This document shows, one piece after another, positions 46,147 through 56,090 of a stretch of DNA of 64,000 nucleotides. Below the pieces are notes generated by a model. It was not told the DNA's origin. It worked only from the letters and a program-made list of their open reading frames with translations, and did not search any database. The stretch covers positions 1 to 64,000 of the forward strand of contig JALHPO010000004.1 in NCBI GenBank assembly GCA_022842445.1, in the 5' to 3' direction. A program made the translations under genes and the position numbers. Position 1 is the stretch's first letter; every line of letters begins with the position of its first letter. This DNA comes from Nitrospira sp. (lineage in GTDB: Bacteria; Nitrospirota; Nitrospiria; Nitrospirales; Nitrospiraceae).

Positions 46147-47250
46147 CTAGTCCAGCCAGTCTTTCTCTTTGAGCTTCCTCGGCAGATACTTCTTGGTCAG
46201 ATACTGGAAGTCCTTGTTTGCCAGTGCGTCGAGCTCGTACTTGAGACCGCTCGTGAGCATCCGCTTGATCTCCGCCTGCCAGGCCGGCTTTTTGAACCAC
46301 TCGTAATTCATCAATTCTTTCGCACGCGCGATGTCTTTGTCGTTCAGCTTGATGCCGACGTTGCGCGGCAGCTCATAGCGTTCGGGGTCAGCGCTCGACA
46401 AACCGATAAACTTAGCTTTTGGAATTGCCATGCGCTGGCTTTCAAACGCCAGATTGATCGAGCCTTGTTTGATGACGGAATAAATGTAATAGCCCCACGG
46501 ATCGTTGTCGACCAACACGTAGACGGGCAGCCGGTGTTCTTCATGCAGCCGTCTCGCCAATCGGCGGACACCGCGAGGAGGCTGACCGTTACCCGTCAGC
46601 AACACACAGTTATAGCGCCGCCAGAATTTATCTTCCGACAACCGGTTCCACTGAGTGCCCTTTTCAACGAGCAGAACGAAGTCCGCCGTGCAGCGCCGGA
46701 TCTCCAGATACTCCGGTTCCACGATCGAGGGCACTGAATAGCCGCCCTTGCCCAGCCTGGCACAATCCACGCGATCCCCGTCATCGCCGAACACGACCGG
46801 CCCGACGATGCTGCCGCTGTTTTCCGCGCGGACATGCAGCTCTTCCCGCAACGCAGAGAGCGAGACTTCCAGATCCTCGATCACCGGATCAGATTCGTCT
46901 TGCGTGTCGAACGTGTTTTCATGCGAATCCTGGATGGTGTGTTTCGTCCGGTAGTAAATTTCTCGAAGCGAGGTCGTCAGCTCCGCCCGCTGCAATTCCG
47001 ACAACGCATCCGCCACCAACACCGTCTGCATGAACTTCTTGGCCATGCCGACATTGAAAAATGAGCGCGCTTGCTTCTTGCTCCCCATCTCAATCAAGCC
47101 CTTGCGTGCATTGAACGAAACATTCGACAGAGCGCGAATCGGGATCTCGAGCGTCGGATCCTTCGACCGTTCCGCCGCCGTGATCACGACGTCGGCCACG
47201 CCGATGAGCTTCTTTTCAACCGTGGTGGTCTTTCTCTGCTTGGCGGCCAT
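46147..47250 (-). CDS. top6A: DNA topoisomerase VI subunit A
   Basis: The 367-residue protein is Spo11/TopVIA-like. The winged-helix (5Y-CAP) domain has the catalytic Tyr in LREIYYRTKHT (Tyr99/100). The Toprim domain has Glu196 (LLVEKGTQ), Asp248 and Asp250 (VLVDNDPWG). It makes a transient double-strand break with 5'-phosphotyrosyl linkage to relax or decatenate DNA, together with subunit B. Top VI is mostly archaeal and plant, with scattered bacterial cases. ATG is 5 bp after the top6B stop, so the pair is translationally coupled. Confidence 0.93.
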   Translation of the reverse strand: MAAKQRKTTTVEKKLIGVADVVITAAERSKDPTLEIPIRALSNVSFNARKGLIEMGSKKQARSFFNVGMAKKFMQTVLVADALSELQRAELTTSLREIYYRTKHTIQDSHENTFDTQDESDPVIEDLEVSLSALREELHVRAENSGSIVGPVVFGDDGDRVDCARLGKGGYSVPSIVEPEYLEIRRCTADFVLLVEKGTQWNRLSEDKFWRRYNCVLLTGNGQPPRGVRRLARRLHEEHRLPVYVLVDNDPWGYYIYSVIKQGSINLAFESQRMAIPKAKFIGLSSADPERYELPRNVGIKLNDKDIARAKELMNYEWFKKPAWQAEIKRMLTSGLKYELDALANKDFQYLTKKYLPRKLKEKDWLD

Positions 47251-47255
47251 ACGTC

Positions 47256-49364
47256 CTATTTCTTTCCTCGCGGCTTCGAAGGGGGAACCGGCTTGTTTGG
47301 TTTGTCTTGTTTATCTCGTTTGTCTCGTTTATCTGATTTGGCTGGTCGGTCAGGCCCGCTGAAGAGCGGCATCTGAACCGCCTTCCGCTTGGGAGGCTTG
47401 GCACCGTTCGCCTTTGCGCTCGTCGCTTTCCTTCCCTGTCCCTTGGTCTCTTTTGCAATCGGCGCTGTATCGCCGGGCGGATTCGGTTCGACCGGCGCCG
47501 TTGCGGCATCGGCCTGTACCCGAGCGGCGAGATCGACTTCACCTTCGACTCCTTCTGCCGTCACGATGATGGAATGGGGTAAGCCTTCAGGCCCTGCGCC
47601 GGTCTTGCCAAGCGCCTCATCGGTCTTCAGTCCGCCGGTGCGCGATGTCGCGATCTTCTGGAGCTGCGCCTTGAGTTTTTCTTTCGGCAGCGTGCCGCCC
47701 TTGAGTCGATTGCAGGCCTCAACGACTTCCTCGATGTACAACTCAAAGATGTTTCTCCGCCGGTATTCGCTCGCAGCCCGTTCACGGCGACGCAAGAATA
47801 ATCCCAGCCGCCGGCCGCACTCGCGCAAGGCCAGCGTGATTTCCTTCTGAATTTCATCGTAGTCGGCGATCGCCTCTTTGGATTCGCTCGTGAAAGGCAC
47901 CCAGACCGACGCCATGTGGACGAAAATCACCATCGGTCCGCCGGGCAACGCACCGCGGGATTGCGTGACGCCGTAATTTTTCCACGTCGTGCTCAGAACC
48001 GCTTTGAACGTCGAACAGGCTGATTGCTGATAGAGCAACGGCACACGGTTTGCGTAACGGATCACGCGCGCGAGTTCCGAATCTTCCTCATCCCGCTCGC
48101 CTTCCGCTTTCGGCATCGCCGGCTGCCGGGGCTTGTTCTGATCCTGAGGCGCAGACCCGTAGGCCAGGCCCGCTTCGATGACGAAGGGATTGCCGCGATA
48201 CACCGCCGGAGGCCGGCTCACCGCCGTGTAGAACTCGCCTTTGATCTGCTTGTAGAGGCCGGACAGTATCGCTTTCTCGCCGATCGGCGACAGGCAATTT
48301 GTCGGCGGCGCCATGATTTTCGTATCCTGGATGGTCCGATACAACGTTTCCGCGGCAGTTCCCTTCAACTCGCGCGGCTTCGTGTGCGGCGACACCTTCG
48401 CTGCCTTGCAGATTTCATCAGCCAGTTGCGGCGACACCCGGCAAAAATCGCTCGCCAACAATCCGGACACCGAGTGGCTCTTCGTGTCTTGCAGCATCTT
48501 GAGGAACATCCCGAATTCGATGCCGTAGGGATGCGGCTTGATTTCCCGCGGCGACGGCGGCAGTTCATGATAGGTGCGGGGATATTCCTTCGTCTCCCCT
48601 TCCGGTGTGCGATACGTCAGTTTGACGTGGGGGTTGGCGATGGATGTTTGCTCCAGCCATTCGTCGACCGACGCCCGGCCTTTTTGGTACTTGCCTTCGA
48701 CTTCAATCGCCACCTGCGTTCCTTGCGGCTGCTCCCATTCAATCTGCTTATTCTCATGCACCAGCGGCTCGTTTTTCTTCGTGTCGATCTGCACTTCAAA
48801 AAAATGCGCGGCGGCGCGCGGCCCGGTACGCGAAATGATCGTCACCGGTTTGCCGGTCGTCAGCTGGCCGTACATGCCGGCGGCGGAAATCCCGATCCCC
48901 TGCTGGCCCCGGCTCATTCTCATGCGGTGGAACTTGGAACCGTAGAGCAGCTTCGCAAAAATCCTCGGAATCTGCTGACGGACGATGCCGGGGCCGTTGT
49001 CCGTCACCGTGATGCGGAACCGCGTGGCCTGGCTGGCCGGCGGCGGCGCTCCGTTGGTCGCAGCGATCTCCAGCCGCACCGTAACATCGGGCAGAATGCC
49101 GGCTTCTTCGCAGGCATCCAACGCGTTGTCGACCGCTTCCTTCACACAGGTCAACAGCGCCTTGCGCGGATTGTCGAAGCCAAGCAGGTGCCGGTTCTTT
49201 GTGAAAAACTCCGAGACGGAGATTTCCCGCTGGCGCGCGCCCATTTCGACGGCGGTCACCTGCTGCTCCGGCTTTGCGGCTTTCTTCTGCGCGGGCGATT
49301 CAGACAATGGCTTGGCGGTAGTCGAAGCAGCAGTCGATGGGGGCGTTGAGTGTTTCTTGGTCAT
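47256..49364 (-). CDS. top6B: DNA topoisomerase VI subunit B
   Basis: The 702-residue protein has a GHKL ATPase: N-box with Glu76 and Asn80 (KEAVDNALDACEEAG), G1 at 122-127 (DNGPGI), and G2 RGQQGIGIS (152-160). An H2TH-type region and a transducer domain follow. The last 100 residues are Lys/Pro/Ala-rich and disordered, ending in Lys-Asp repeats encoded by simple-sequence DNA (47293-47350). It couples ATP binding to strand passage with TopVIA. The RBS is GAGGATGA directly before ATG. It is the first gene of the pair. Confidence 0.93.
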   Translation of the reverse strand: MTKKHSTPPSTAASTTAKPLSESPAQKKAAKPEQQVTAVEMGARQREISVSEFFTKNRHLLGFDNPRKALLTCVKEAVDNALDACEEAGILPDVTVRLEIAATNGAPPPASQATRFRITVTDNGPGIVRQQIPRIFAKLLYGSKFHRMRMSRGQQGIGISAAGMYGQLTTGKPVTIISRTGPRAAAHFFEVQIDTKKNEPLVHENKQIEWEQPQGTQVAIEVEGKYQKGRASVDEWLEQTSIANPHVKLTYRTPEGETKEYPRTYHELPPSPREIKPHPYGIEFGMFLKMLQDTKSHSVSGLLASDFCRVSPQLADEICKAAKVSPHTKPRELKGTAAETLYRTIQDTKIMAPPTNCLSPIGEKAILSGLYKQIKGEFYTAVSRPPAVYRGNPFVIEAGLAYGSAPQDQNKPRQPAMPKAEGERDEEDSELARVIRYANRVPLLYQQSACSTFKAVLSTTWKNYGVTQSRGALPGGPMVIFVHMASVWVPFTSESKEAIADYDEIQKEITLALRECGRRLGLFLRRRERAASEYRRRNIFELYIEEVVEACNRLKGGTLPKEKLKAQLQKIATSRTGGLKTDEALGKTGAGPEGLPHSIIVTAEGVEGEVDLAARVQADAATAPVEPNPPGDTAPIAKETKGQGRKATSAKANGAKPPKRKAVQMPLFSGPDRPAKSDKRDKRDKQDKPNKPVPPSKPRGKK
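47293..47350. repeat. Simple-sequence tract inside the 3' end of top6B
   Basis: Tandem degenerate units of 9-10 bases (GTTTGTCTC, GTTTATCTC) encode the Lys/Asp-rich C-terminal tail. It looks like an intergenic-type repeat that the frame has taken in. Confidence 0.6.
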
Positions 49365-49540
49365 TCATCCTCACAGAACGGTGCAACTGAAATCGCGCGG
49401 CATTGTACACAGAACAGCCGCGCGAGGAAACCCCATCGCTGATCTTCTTTTTCCTCCAGACAGCAATGTTGCGCTTGGGATTGAATCTTAACCCATATTA
49501 TTCGTGAGCGCTTCTACTTCAATAGCCGATCCGCTGCTAC

Positions 49541-49679
49541 GTTCTTCGTCGCTCGCCGTTCAGTTGAAGGATAGAGCGTATGGCATATCGCTCATGGCAC
49601 GAGACCGGCGAATGAATCAGAGGGCACATGCGCTGATCCGATCACCTGCTATACGCCATCAGCTATCAGCTCTTTTCTC
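49541..49679. repeat. Palindromic intergenic repeat B, right of topoisomerase VI genes
   Basis: It is the inverted counterpart of copy A. Both share TGGCACGAGAC, GCGAATGAATCAGAGGGCA, ATGCGCTGATCCGATCAC and CCATCAGCTAT-like words, with one insert of about 16 bases. It begins 177 bp upstream of the top6B start. Confidence 0.7.
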
Positions 49680-49749
49680 CAATGAGATACGTTTCACGAA
49701 GAACGAGTGCTTAAGCCATTTGTCGAAGAATCGTCATGAACGATGCAGG

Positions 49750-51999
49750 CTATTGCGTCACCGAGGGGTCCAGAAGGAAGTGCGCGGGTTCCATCGTCTC
49801 CGCAGACCAGACCAGCACTTTCCGGTCGAGCGTAGAAACGACCAAATGTTTCCCGTCACCTGTCCAATGCAGATAGTAAGGCATTTTTATTGAGAACGTT
49901 TTCTTTCTTTCCTGATCCTCCAGATTCCACACAGACACCTGTTCTCCGACTCTTGTGGCGGCCCATCGATTCAACGGATCGACGGCCAAGGACGCACCCA
50001 GCGTCAACGTTGCGCCCTTCTCGATGACTTCGGTGTCTCCGTTCGTGAATATATCCAGACCGGCGACAGGGCCGTTGCGCCTCGGATCCCAGACCGTGAG
50101 GGCAGATGCCATGGGATTCCTGGTGCGGGCCGTCGTGGCCAGATAGGAACGTCTCCATCCAAGGCCCGACCAGTTTTCAGGAAAGCCCGCAGGCCTGTCG
50201 ATCTCGGTCCACGTCTCGATATCCCAGGCAACCTGTCCGGTCTGTGAAGCAGTCAATAGGAACGGACTGCCGTCCAACAGGGCCAGCGTGAGCACAGCCT
50301 CCGCTTGCGTGGACCGCTTTCTGACACATCCCTTGGCATCGCAGGACTCAGACGCACTCATATGCACGAGTTCCTTCACCACCTCGCGCGTATTCAAGTC
50401 CACGATCGACACCTTCGGCTGCTCTCCCGCAACGGCCAGCAATCGGTTGCCGGGAAGAAATTGCAGCGCATTGATCTGCCCCTGCCGGCTCGAATAGGGC
50501 GGGAATTCACGCCATGTCCGGGTGTCCCACAGACGGACCTCTCCCTGAGCGGCGCCCGCCGCCAGAATGGTCCCATCAGCGCTGAACCCCAGCGCACTGG
50601 CCGGCGCGGCCAGTTTGAGCCGGCGCAAGAGCGTTCCTTTTCCGGGATTCCAGACCTTCAGTAGGCCGTCATCGCCGCTTGTGACAAGAAGATTGGCCGT
50701 GGGAGACGTCGCCATCGTGCGTAACGCCGATGCATGGACAAACGCCGAACCGGCCGATAGCGCAGAGGACCCGGCAGCGTGCGGAGACGGCAACGCTGTG
50801 CGTTTGGTGAGGATTTTCGCTTGCGGCCGGCTGAGGTCCAGAACAAGTTCCGGCGCGCGCGTACCGACGTCCCAGAGAGAGACCTTCCCGGCCACCTCGG
50901 CATTCCGCCCGCCATTCATCTCCACAAGAATCTTCGACCCATCAGGCGACCATCTGAGCAGCGCGACACCTGGCCCCATGTTGCGGCAATCGTCTCCGCA
51001 TAGATCCGGCAACATCGTACCGGTCCGCAGATCCCAGATCTGCAGCGTGGAAGGATGTTCCGGCTGCCCGACCAAATAGTCACCGTCATCGGAGATGTCG
51101 GCCGTATGGAGCTGGATATTGGACCGCACGCCCCGTTCCCGATCCACATAGGTGAATTCCGTCAACGCCAGCAACCTGCCCGACTCAACCTCGAAGACCG
51201 GATAACTCCATTGCCCGTTGCCCGCCACAAGCCGGCTGCCGTCGAGTGAAAACACACGAGGCACCAAACGGCCGCGCGCGCCTTCTGCGCTCGTCAACGT
51301 AGCCCGCGCGTGAATCGTGCGTTGTTCCGTATCAACCAGCAATATCGTATTCCCGATACTCGCCGCCAATATCGGACCGTTCGGCGCAAAGAGCAGATCG
51401 TGCGGGTGCCCTTCTTTCATCACCATATCGCGCACGGCCGTGCCCAGAAGGTCATAGAGGAGAATTTTCCGGCCCTGTGTCACCGCCAGTGTCTTTGTAT
51501 CGGGCGACGCGGCAGCCGAGAGCACGTCCTTTTCCGCATCAAGCGGAATATGCTTCAGCGGTATCAACTTATCGCCGACATGCCAGACGCTGACCGCCTC
51601 ATTGCCCTGACGAACGACCATGCGATCCGCCTCGCGCGAATAGGCCAACACGCGCATGGCTTGCTTCCCTTCCGGCGGGATCTTGGCCACAGCCATCTGG
51701 CGCTTCCAATCATAGATCGTCACGCCGTTTCCCGCACACAGCACCCAGCCGTCTTGCTTCAAGAATCTGACCTGGTCGCACTGGATTTGCGGAACCTTCC
51801 CGGCAAGGGTTTTGGCCTCGATGTCCCAGATAGCGAGATCGCCGGCCGTCTGCACGACGGTCATGCGTCCATCTTCTGAAAACTCGGCAGGGACGCGGGG
51901 GAGCGCGGCAGCCGAATCGCACGGCAGCAGCCCTTCGATGACAACTCCTAGGAGGACGAGAATATACAGCATAGGGGAAAACACCCTGAAGCCTCTCAT
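49750..51999 (-). CDS. Exported WD40/beta-propeller protein
   Basis: From ATG 51999 (AGGAG upstream) the product is 749 residues with a signal peptide (VFSPMLYILVLLGVVIEGLL). It has many WD40-like blades with the motif pattern LxFSPDGxxLAxGxxDGxVxxWD, as at residues 470-510 (ALGFSADGTILAAGAAQGEVRLWD) and earlier copies (TTVVQTAGDLAIWDIEAKT). It is probably periplasmic or surface-exposed and acts as a scaffold. It is downstream of the DUF4124 gene by 12 bp and likely in one operon. Confidence 0.8.
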   Translation of the reverse strand: MRGFRVFSPMLYILVLLGVVIEGLLPCDSAAALPRVPAEFSEDGRMTVVQTAGDLAIWDIEAKTLAGKVPQIQCDQVRFLKQDGWVLCAGNGVTIYDWKRQMAVAKIPPEGKQAMRVLAYSREADRMVVRQGNEAVSVWHVGDKLIPLKHIPLDAEKDVLSAAASPDTKTLAVTQGRKILLYDLLGTAVRDMVMKEGHPHDLLFAPNGPILAASIGNTILLVDTEQRTIHARATLTSAEGARGRLVPRVFSLDGSRLVAGNGQWSYPVFEVESGRLLALTEFTYVDRERGVRSNIQLHTADISDDGDYLVGQPEHPSTLQIWDLRTGTMLPDLCGDDCRNMGPGVALLRWSPDGSKILVEMNGGRNAEVAGKVSLWDVGTRAPELVLDLSRPQAKILTKRTALPSPHAAGSSALSAGSAFVHASALRTMATSPTANLLVTSGDDGLLKVWNPGKGTLLRRLKLAAPASALGFSADGTILAAGAAQGEVRLWDTRTWREFPPYSSRQGQINALQFLPGNRLLAVAGEQPKVSIVDLNTREVVKELVHMSASESCDAKGCVRKRSTQAEAVLTLALLDGSPFLLTASQTGQVAWDIETWTEIDRPAGFPENWSGLGWRRSYLATTARTRNPMASALTVWDPRRNGPVAGLDIFTNGDTEVIEKGATLTLGASLAVDPLNRWAATRVGEQVSVWNLEDQERKKTFSIKMPYYLHWTGDGKHLVVSTLDRKVLVWSAETMEPAHFLLDPSVTQ

Positions 52000-52011
52000 A
52001 CACACTCCTGG

Positions 52012-52476
52012 CTAGCGCCGTCGCTGGTCCGGGACGGCATCGACGAAGTGTTCGATACCCTTTTCGTCGGTCCAACGCTGAACAGCGGCCTTGGTACTTG
52101 CCGCATTCCCTTCAAATACCTGCCAAGGGCTTGTCGTTGTCGCCTGGGCCTGATTCAGACTGCTGAGCATCGAGTGATTGCTGGCATTACGAGACGACTG
52201 CGGGGCAGACGTCCTATCCGGCGCAGGGCGAATTTCAGCCTGCGGTCGTCCCGCCGAAGTCTGACCCTTTGTCGACGTCTTTTTCTGTGGTGCAAATTGA
52301 GAAACCGGTGGAGCCGCCTCAACTACAGGCGCCGGCTTCTTTTCAGGAACCGGCGGCGGCGTATCGGTAATATGGAGATTCCCCTGCGCATCAGTCCATT
52401 GATAGAGTCCGGCCGTTCCCACTGCCGGGAACAGCACCAGACAGAGCAAGAGGCTGAGTAGGCCGTAGACATTCAT
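52012..52476 (-). CDS. DUF4124 exported protein
   Basis: ATG at 52476 gives a signal peptide (MNVYGLLSLLLCLVLFPAVG). The mature part opens with LYQWTDAQGNLHITDTPPP, the DUF4124 motif, then Pro/Ala linker and a second DUF4124-like element (VQRWTDEKGIEHFVDAVPD). Such domains bind cell wall or peptide groups in the periplasm. A GTG at 52509 with a close GGGAGGG is an alternative start. It precedes the WD40 gene in an operon. Confidence 0.75.
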   Translation of the reverse strand: MNVYGLLSLLLCLVLFPAVGTAGLYQWTDAQGNLHITDTPPPVPEKKPAPVVEAAPPVSQFAPQKKTSTKGQTSAGRPQAEIRPAPDRTSAPQSSRNASNHSMLSSLNQAQATTTSPWQVFEGNAASTKAAVQRWTDEKGIEHFVDAVPDQRRR

Positions 52477-52569
52477 CTTGATGGAAGTATAGCAGGCGAG
52501 ATTCGTCACCCCTCCCCAACCCGGCAGGGCCGGTAACGGTAACGCGAGCCGACCAGCGCATCGCTCGTT

Positions 52570-52690
52570 GAGGGCAAGAGCATTTAGCTGGTGGCATGTA
52601 GCACGTGATCGGATCAGCAGATGGGCGAGTTTCTATTCAAGCTCAATCTCGTGCCATACGCCACACGGCATAAGCTCTTTAACCGAGCAA
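52570..52690. repeat. Palindromic intergenic repeat C
   Basis: It shares GTAGCACGTGATCGGATCAG and CTCGTGCCATACGCC with copies A and B, in the same direction as A. It lies upstream of the DUF4124 gene. Confidence 0.65.
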
Positions 52691-53125
52691 TAACGAACAG
52701 AATGGCCAAGCGCGGCCATGTCTTAGCTTACAGACACGAGCGATGGCAGTGTGCACAGTGACGAATGATGTGGGTTTGTTTGGGTGGGAGGAGCACGCAC
52801 CTAACCGAGGACGATTAGGTACGACGGAGACCTTGGGAGGATTTTAGGCTTCCCAGTACAAGCTGGTCCTGCACACCGTCCTCACACTCGATCCCCTTAT
52901 GAACCATATTCCCTCGGGGCGTTAACTCCCCCCACAAAGGGTACGATAGGCCTCAACCAGAATTCAGTCAAGTAAACTCTTCGTCATGCCCAAGGCTATT
53001 CTCGCCCGCATGATTCATGCCATGTGTTGCCCTTTCGACTACCCTCCGGATGGCGAGGCAGTTACTTTTGCAATCCCTCCCCGTTCCCTTGCAAGTCCCG
53101 AACGCTTTCGCTATCGTAGCCCGCA
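52691..53125. other. Intergenic region before lnt
   Basis: No convincing gene is seen. An open frame from 52986 has poor codon use and no RBS, so I exclude it. No promoter is clear. Confidence 0.4.
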
Positions 53126-54748
53126 ATGGACCTGCCTCGTTCGCGCCAGATCCTCTTTGCCTGCGCGAGCGGTGTCTTATTACCGCTGTGCTTTCCCAAC
53201 TTTGAATTCGGGTTGCTGGCCTGGGCCGCCCTGATTCCGCTGCATCTGGCCCTCGATCAGTGCTCCCGGCGGCGCGCCTTTTGGATCGGATGGCTGACCG
53301 GCCTTATCGGATTTACCGGCATCATGGAATGGGTCGTCACGGCCATGACGACCTACGGCAAGGTTCCCCTCCCCGTCAGCTACGCCATCCTCCTGCTCCT
53401 GACCGCCTATCTCGGACTCTATGTCGGGTTCTACAGTCTGGCTGTCGTCTGGCTGCGGGAACTGATCCCACGCTATGGGATTTTCTTCGCCCCCTGCATC
53501 TGGGTCGCGCTTGAGCTGGTCCGCACCTATGCTCTCTCGGGCCTTCCCTGGTGCCTTCTTGGCTATTCGCAATACCAGAATTTGGACCTGATTCAGATTG
53601 CGGATCACACAGGGGTCTATGGCGTCTCCTTCCTGATCGTACTGGTCAACCTGGCCATTGCCGAGCTGATCTTATGGTTGATGCCCTTCTTTCGCGGTTT
53701 TCACCCCGTCAAGCTCCCATGGGAGTTGCTCACGACCACGGCAGTCCTCATGGTGCTGTCATGGCTCTATAGCTCTTCCGTGCTGATGGAGGGAAATCCC
53801 ACACAGTCAAAATTCTCCGTTACCGTGGGAGTCGTGCAACCCAACATCGACCAGTCCGTGAAATGGGATGCCGAGTACCGCGATGAGACCATGCAGCGAT
53901 TCGAGCGGCTGACCGCCAAGCTGGGCATCGGCACAGACCTGGTCGTCTGGCCGGAAGCGGCAACGCCGTTCGTCCTGGAACGGGAGCAGGACTACCAATT
54001 GAAGCTCATTGAGTGGGCGGCCCGCGCACAAGCGCCGATCCTCACTGGAAGCCCGGCGTTACGATTCTATCCGGACCGTAGACCCTATCTCTTGAACAGC
54101 GCCTATCTGTTGGGGACAGACGGCACCCTGCTCGGCCGGTACGACAAGCACCATCTCGTGCCGTTCGGAGAATATATTCCACTGAAATCATCGCTGCTGT
54201 TCTTTCTCGATAAGCTGGTGGAAGGGATCGGCGATTTCGAAGCAGGGCCGGGTCCGACGATTTTGTCGTTTACACCCAAGTCGTTGCGCGGCGGCAGTCC
54301 GGCCGGCTCGCGGCCTGTGAAGTTCGGCGTGGCCATTTGCTATGAAGTGATCTTCCCTGACCTGGTCCGGCGATTTGCGGACAACGGCGCGGAGTTTCTT
54401 GTCACCATCACCAATGACGGCTGGTTCGGGCCATCGTCGGCACCTGCGCAACATTTTTCCATGGTCGTCTTCCGTTCAGTGGAAAACCATCTGGCCTTTG
54501 CGCGTTCCGCCAACACCGGAATTTCAGGCTTCATCGATCCGTACGGCCGCATCCTGGATGCGACGCCCCTGTTCACGGAACATGCGCTGAAAGCCGCAAT
54601 CCCGATCAGGAACTCCCGCACTTTTTATAGCTACTACGGAGATGTGTTTGCCTACGGCTGTGCTATAATCTGCGCGTTTCTGTGCCTGTACGGTTACTTC
54701 CGCACGGAGGAACCCGCCCCCGGCACAACCGCTATCGAGCCCGCGTAA
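53126..54748 (+). CDS. lnt: Apolipoprotein N-acyltransferase
   Basis: The 540-residue protein has a membrane N-terminal half (about six helices to residue 215), and a nitrilase-like C-terminal domain with catalytic Glu277 ([10 protein letters not shown]), Lys341 ([12 protein letters not shown]) and Cys405 ([11 protein letters not shown]). It adds the third acyl chain to lipoproteins after Lgt and LspA. The C-terminal helix (about 500-525) is typical. It completes the lipoprotein maturation genes in this window. It is followed 18 bp later by prfB. Confidence 0.95.
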   Translation: MDLPRSRQILFACASGVLLPLCFPNFEFGLLAWAALIPLHLALDQCSRRRAFWIGWLTGLIGFTGIMEWVVTAMTTYGKVPLPVSYAILLLLTAYLGLYVGFYSLAVVWLRELIPRYGIFFAPCIWVALELVRTYALSGLPWCLLGYSQYQNLDLIQIADHTGVYGVSFLIVLVNLAIAELILWLMPFFRGFHPVKLPWELLTTTAVLMVLSWLYSSSVLMEGNPTQSKFSVTVGVVQPNIDQSVKWDAEYRDETMQRFERLTAKLGIGTDLVVWPEAATPFVLEREQDYQLKLIEWAARAQAPILTGSPALRFYPDRRPYLLNSAYLLGTDGTLLGRYDKHHLVPFGEYIPLKSSLLFFLDKLVEGIGDFEAGPGPTILSFTPKSLRGGSPAGSRPVKFGVAICYEVIFPDLVRRFADNGAEFLVTITNDGWFGPSSAPAQHFSMVVFRSVENHLAFARSANTGISGFIDPYGRILDATPLFTEHALKAAIPIRNSRTFYSYYGDVFAYGCAIICAFLCLYGYFRTEEPAPGTTAIEPA

Positions 54749-54766
54749 CGGGAGGAAGATCGTTCA

Positions 54767-55916
54767 ATGTTGTTTGATTACGTGCAAGTCCGTGTCCGCG
54801 CCATCGGAGAGCAAGTCTCCGAGTTACGGGGGCATCTTTGACCTCGCCCGCATGACCGCCGACCTGGAAGAGCTGGAAGCCCAGATGGGGCAGCCCAATT
54901 TTTGGAGCGATGCCCGCGCCGCCGCCGCTGTCAGCCGAAAGAAAGCGACAATCGAGCGCGAACTGGCAACATGGCGCGACGTCGAATCCAAGCTGGGTGA
55001 TCTGAACGCCCTCTTGGAACTGGCGACCGAAAGCGGCGATGCCGCGCTCGAACAAGAGCTGACGGCGGAGCTGAACCGGCTGGAGCCCCGCCTTGCAGCG
55101 TTGCGTGTGGAAATGCTGTTGTCGGGCGAGCTGGATCCGAACAACGCGATTCTCGAAGTTCATCCGGGCGCCGGCGGAACAGAATCCCAGGATTGGGCGC
55201 AAATGCTGCTGCGCATGTATGTGCGGTGGGCGGAAACCAAAAAGTTCAAGGTCGAGACCCTGGATCTGCTGGCCGGTGACGAAGCCGGCGTCAAGAGCGC
55301 GACCCTCTCGATTACCGGCCCCTATGCCTACGGGTATTTAAAGGCAGAGGCCGGGGTCCACCGCCTGGTGCGCATCTCCCCGTTCGACTCCAACAAACGG
55401 CGGCACACCTCATTCGCCTCGGTATTCGTCTATCCGGAGTTGAGTGAAGACATCGACGTAGCGATCGAGGATAAAGACCTGAGAATCGACACATTCCGCG
55501 CGGGCGGCGCCGGCGGCCAAAACGTCAACAAGGTCGAAACAGCGATCCGCATCACGCACCTGCCGACCGGCATCGTCGTGCAATGCCAGAACGAGCGCTC
55601 GCAGCTGCAGAACAGAAACGGGGCGATGAAAATTTTGAAGGCGCGTCTGTATGAGCGGGAACAGCAGAAGAAAGAAGCGGAATTCAACGCGATCGTCGGA
55701 GAGAAGAAGGACATCGCGTGGGGCAGCCAGATCCGGTCCTATGTGTTCCAGCCCTATCAGCTGGTGAAAGACCACCGGACCGCCCACGAAACCGGCGATG
55801 TCTCCTCCGTCATGGACGGCAAAATCGACGGATTCATCGAGGCCTATTTAAAAAGAAAACTCACGAAAGACAGCGATCAGCCGTCCGCGATTGGCAAATT
55901 GGAAGACGATGTGTAA
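54767..55916 (+). CDS. prfB: Peptide chain release factor 2, with +1 programmed frameshift
   Basis: The gene starts at ATG 54767 with GGAGGAAG upstream. After 24 codons ([20 protein letters not shown], then RGHL) it reaches CTT-TGA; a +1 shift reads GAC at 54840 and continues to 55916. The total is about 382 residues, the normal length. Motifs: SPF ([13 protein letters not shown]) recognises UGA/UAA, and GGQ ([12 protein letters not shown]) triggers hydrolysis. The Shine-Dalgarno-like CGGGGG before CTTTGAC favours the shift, giving autoregulation by RF2 level. It is between lnt and lysS, a typical order. Confidence 0.97.
54824..54842 (+). promoter_or_regulatory. RF2 programmed +1 frameshift site
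   Basis: TACGGGGGCATCTTTGAC contains the slippery CTT-T and UGA (54839-54841) and an upstream purine-rich SD-like element. It matches the E. coli RF2 arrangement. Confidence 0.95.
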
Positions 55917-56085
55917 CAAACCACCGTATCTCGTGAAACGAATCTCGTTCTTCGTGCAGGGCCCGCGCGACGTGCGAGAAACGCGGGACTGGCAAGAATC
56001 TTCAACCCTGAGTCCCGCCTGTCTCGCTATTCGCGCGCGTCCCACGCACAACTTGCGAGCGACGAGACACGAACGACGGATAACA
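55917..56085. repeat. Intergenic repeat, CGTATCTCG family, copy 3
   Basis: It shares CGTATCTCGTGA, ATCTCGTTCTT, GCGGGACTGG and CCGCCTGTCTCGC with the copy at 40566, and parts with 15303. It lies between prfB and lysS. Confidence 0.6.
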
Positions 56086-56090
56086 CCGAC

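Noticed and set aside
48024..49349. Plus-strand open frame of 441 codons over top6B
   Set aside because: It is antisense to top6B with its GHKL motifs. Its His/Arg/Leu-rich composition marks a shadow.
52986..53234. Short open frame before lnt
   Set aside because: No RBS, no sensible domain, and it overlaps the lnt start.
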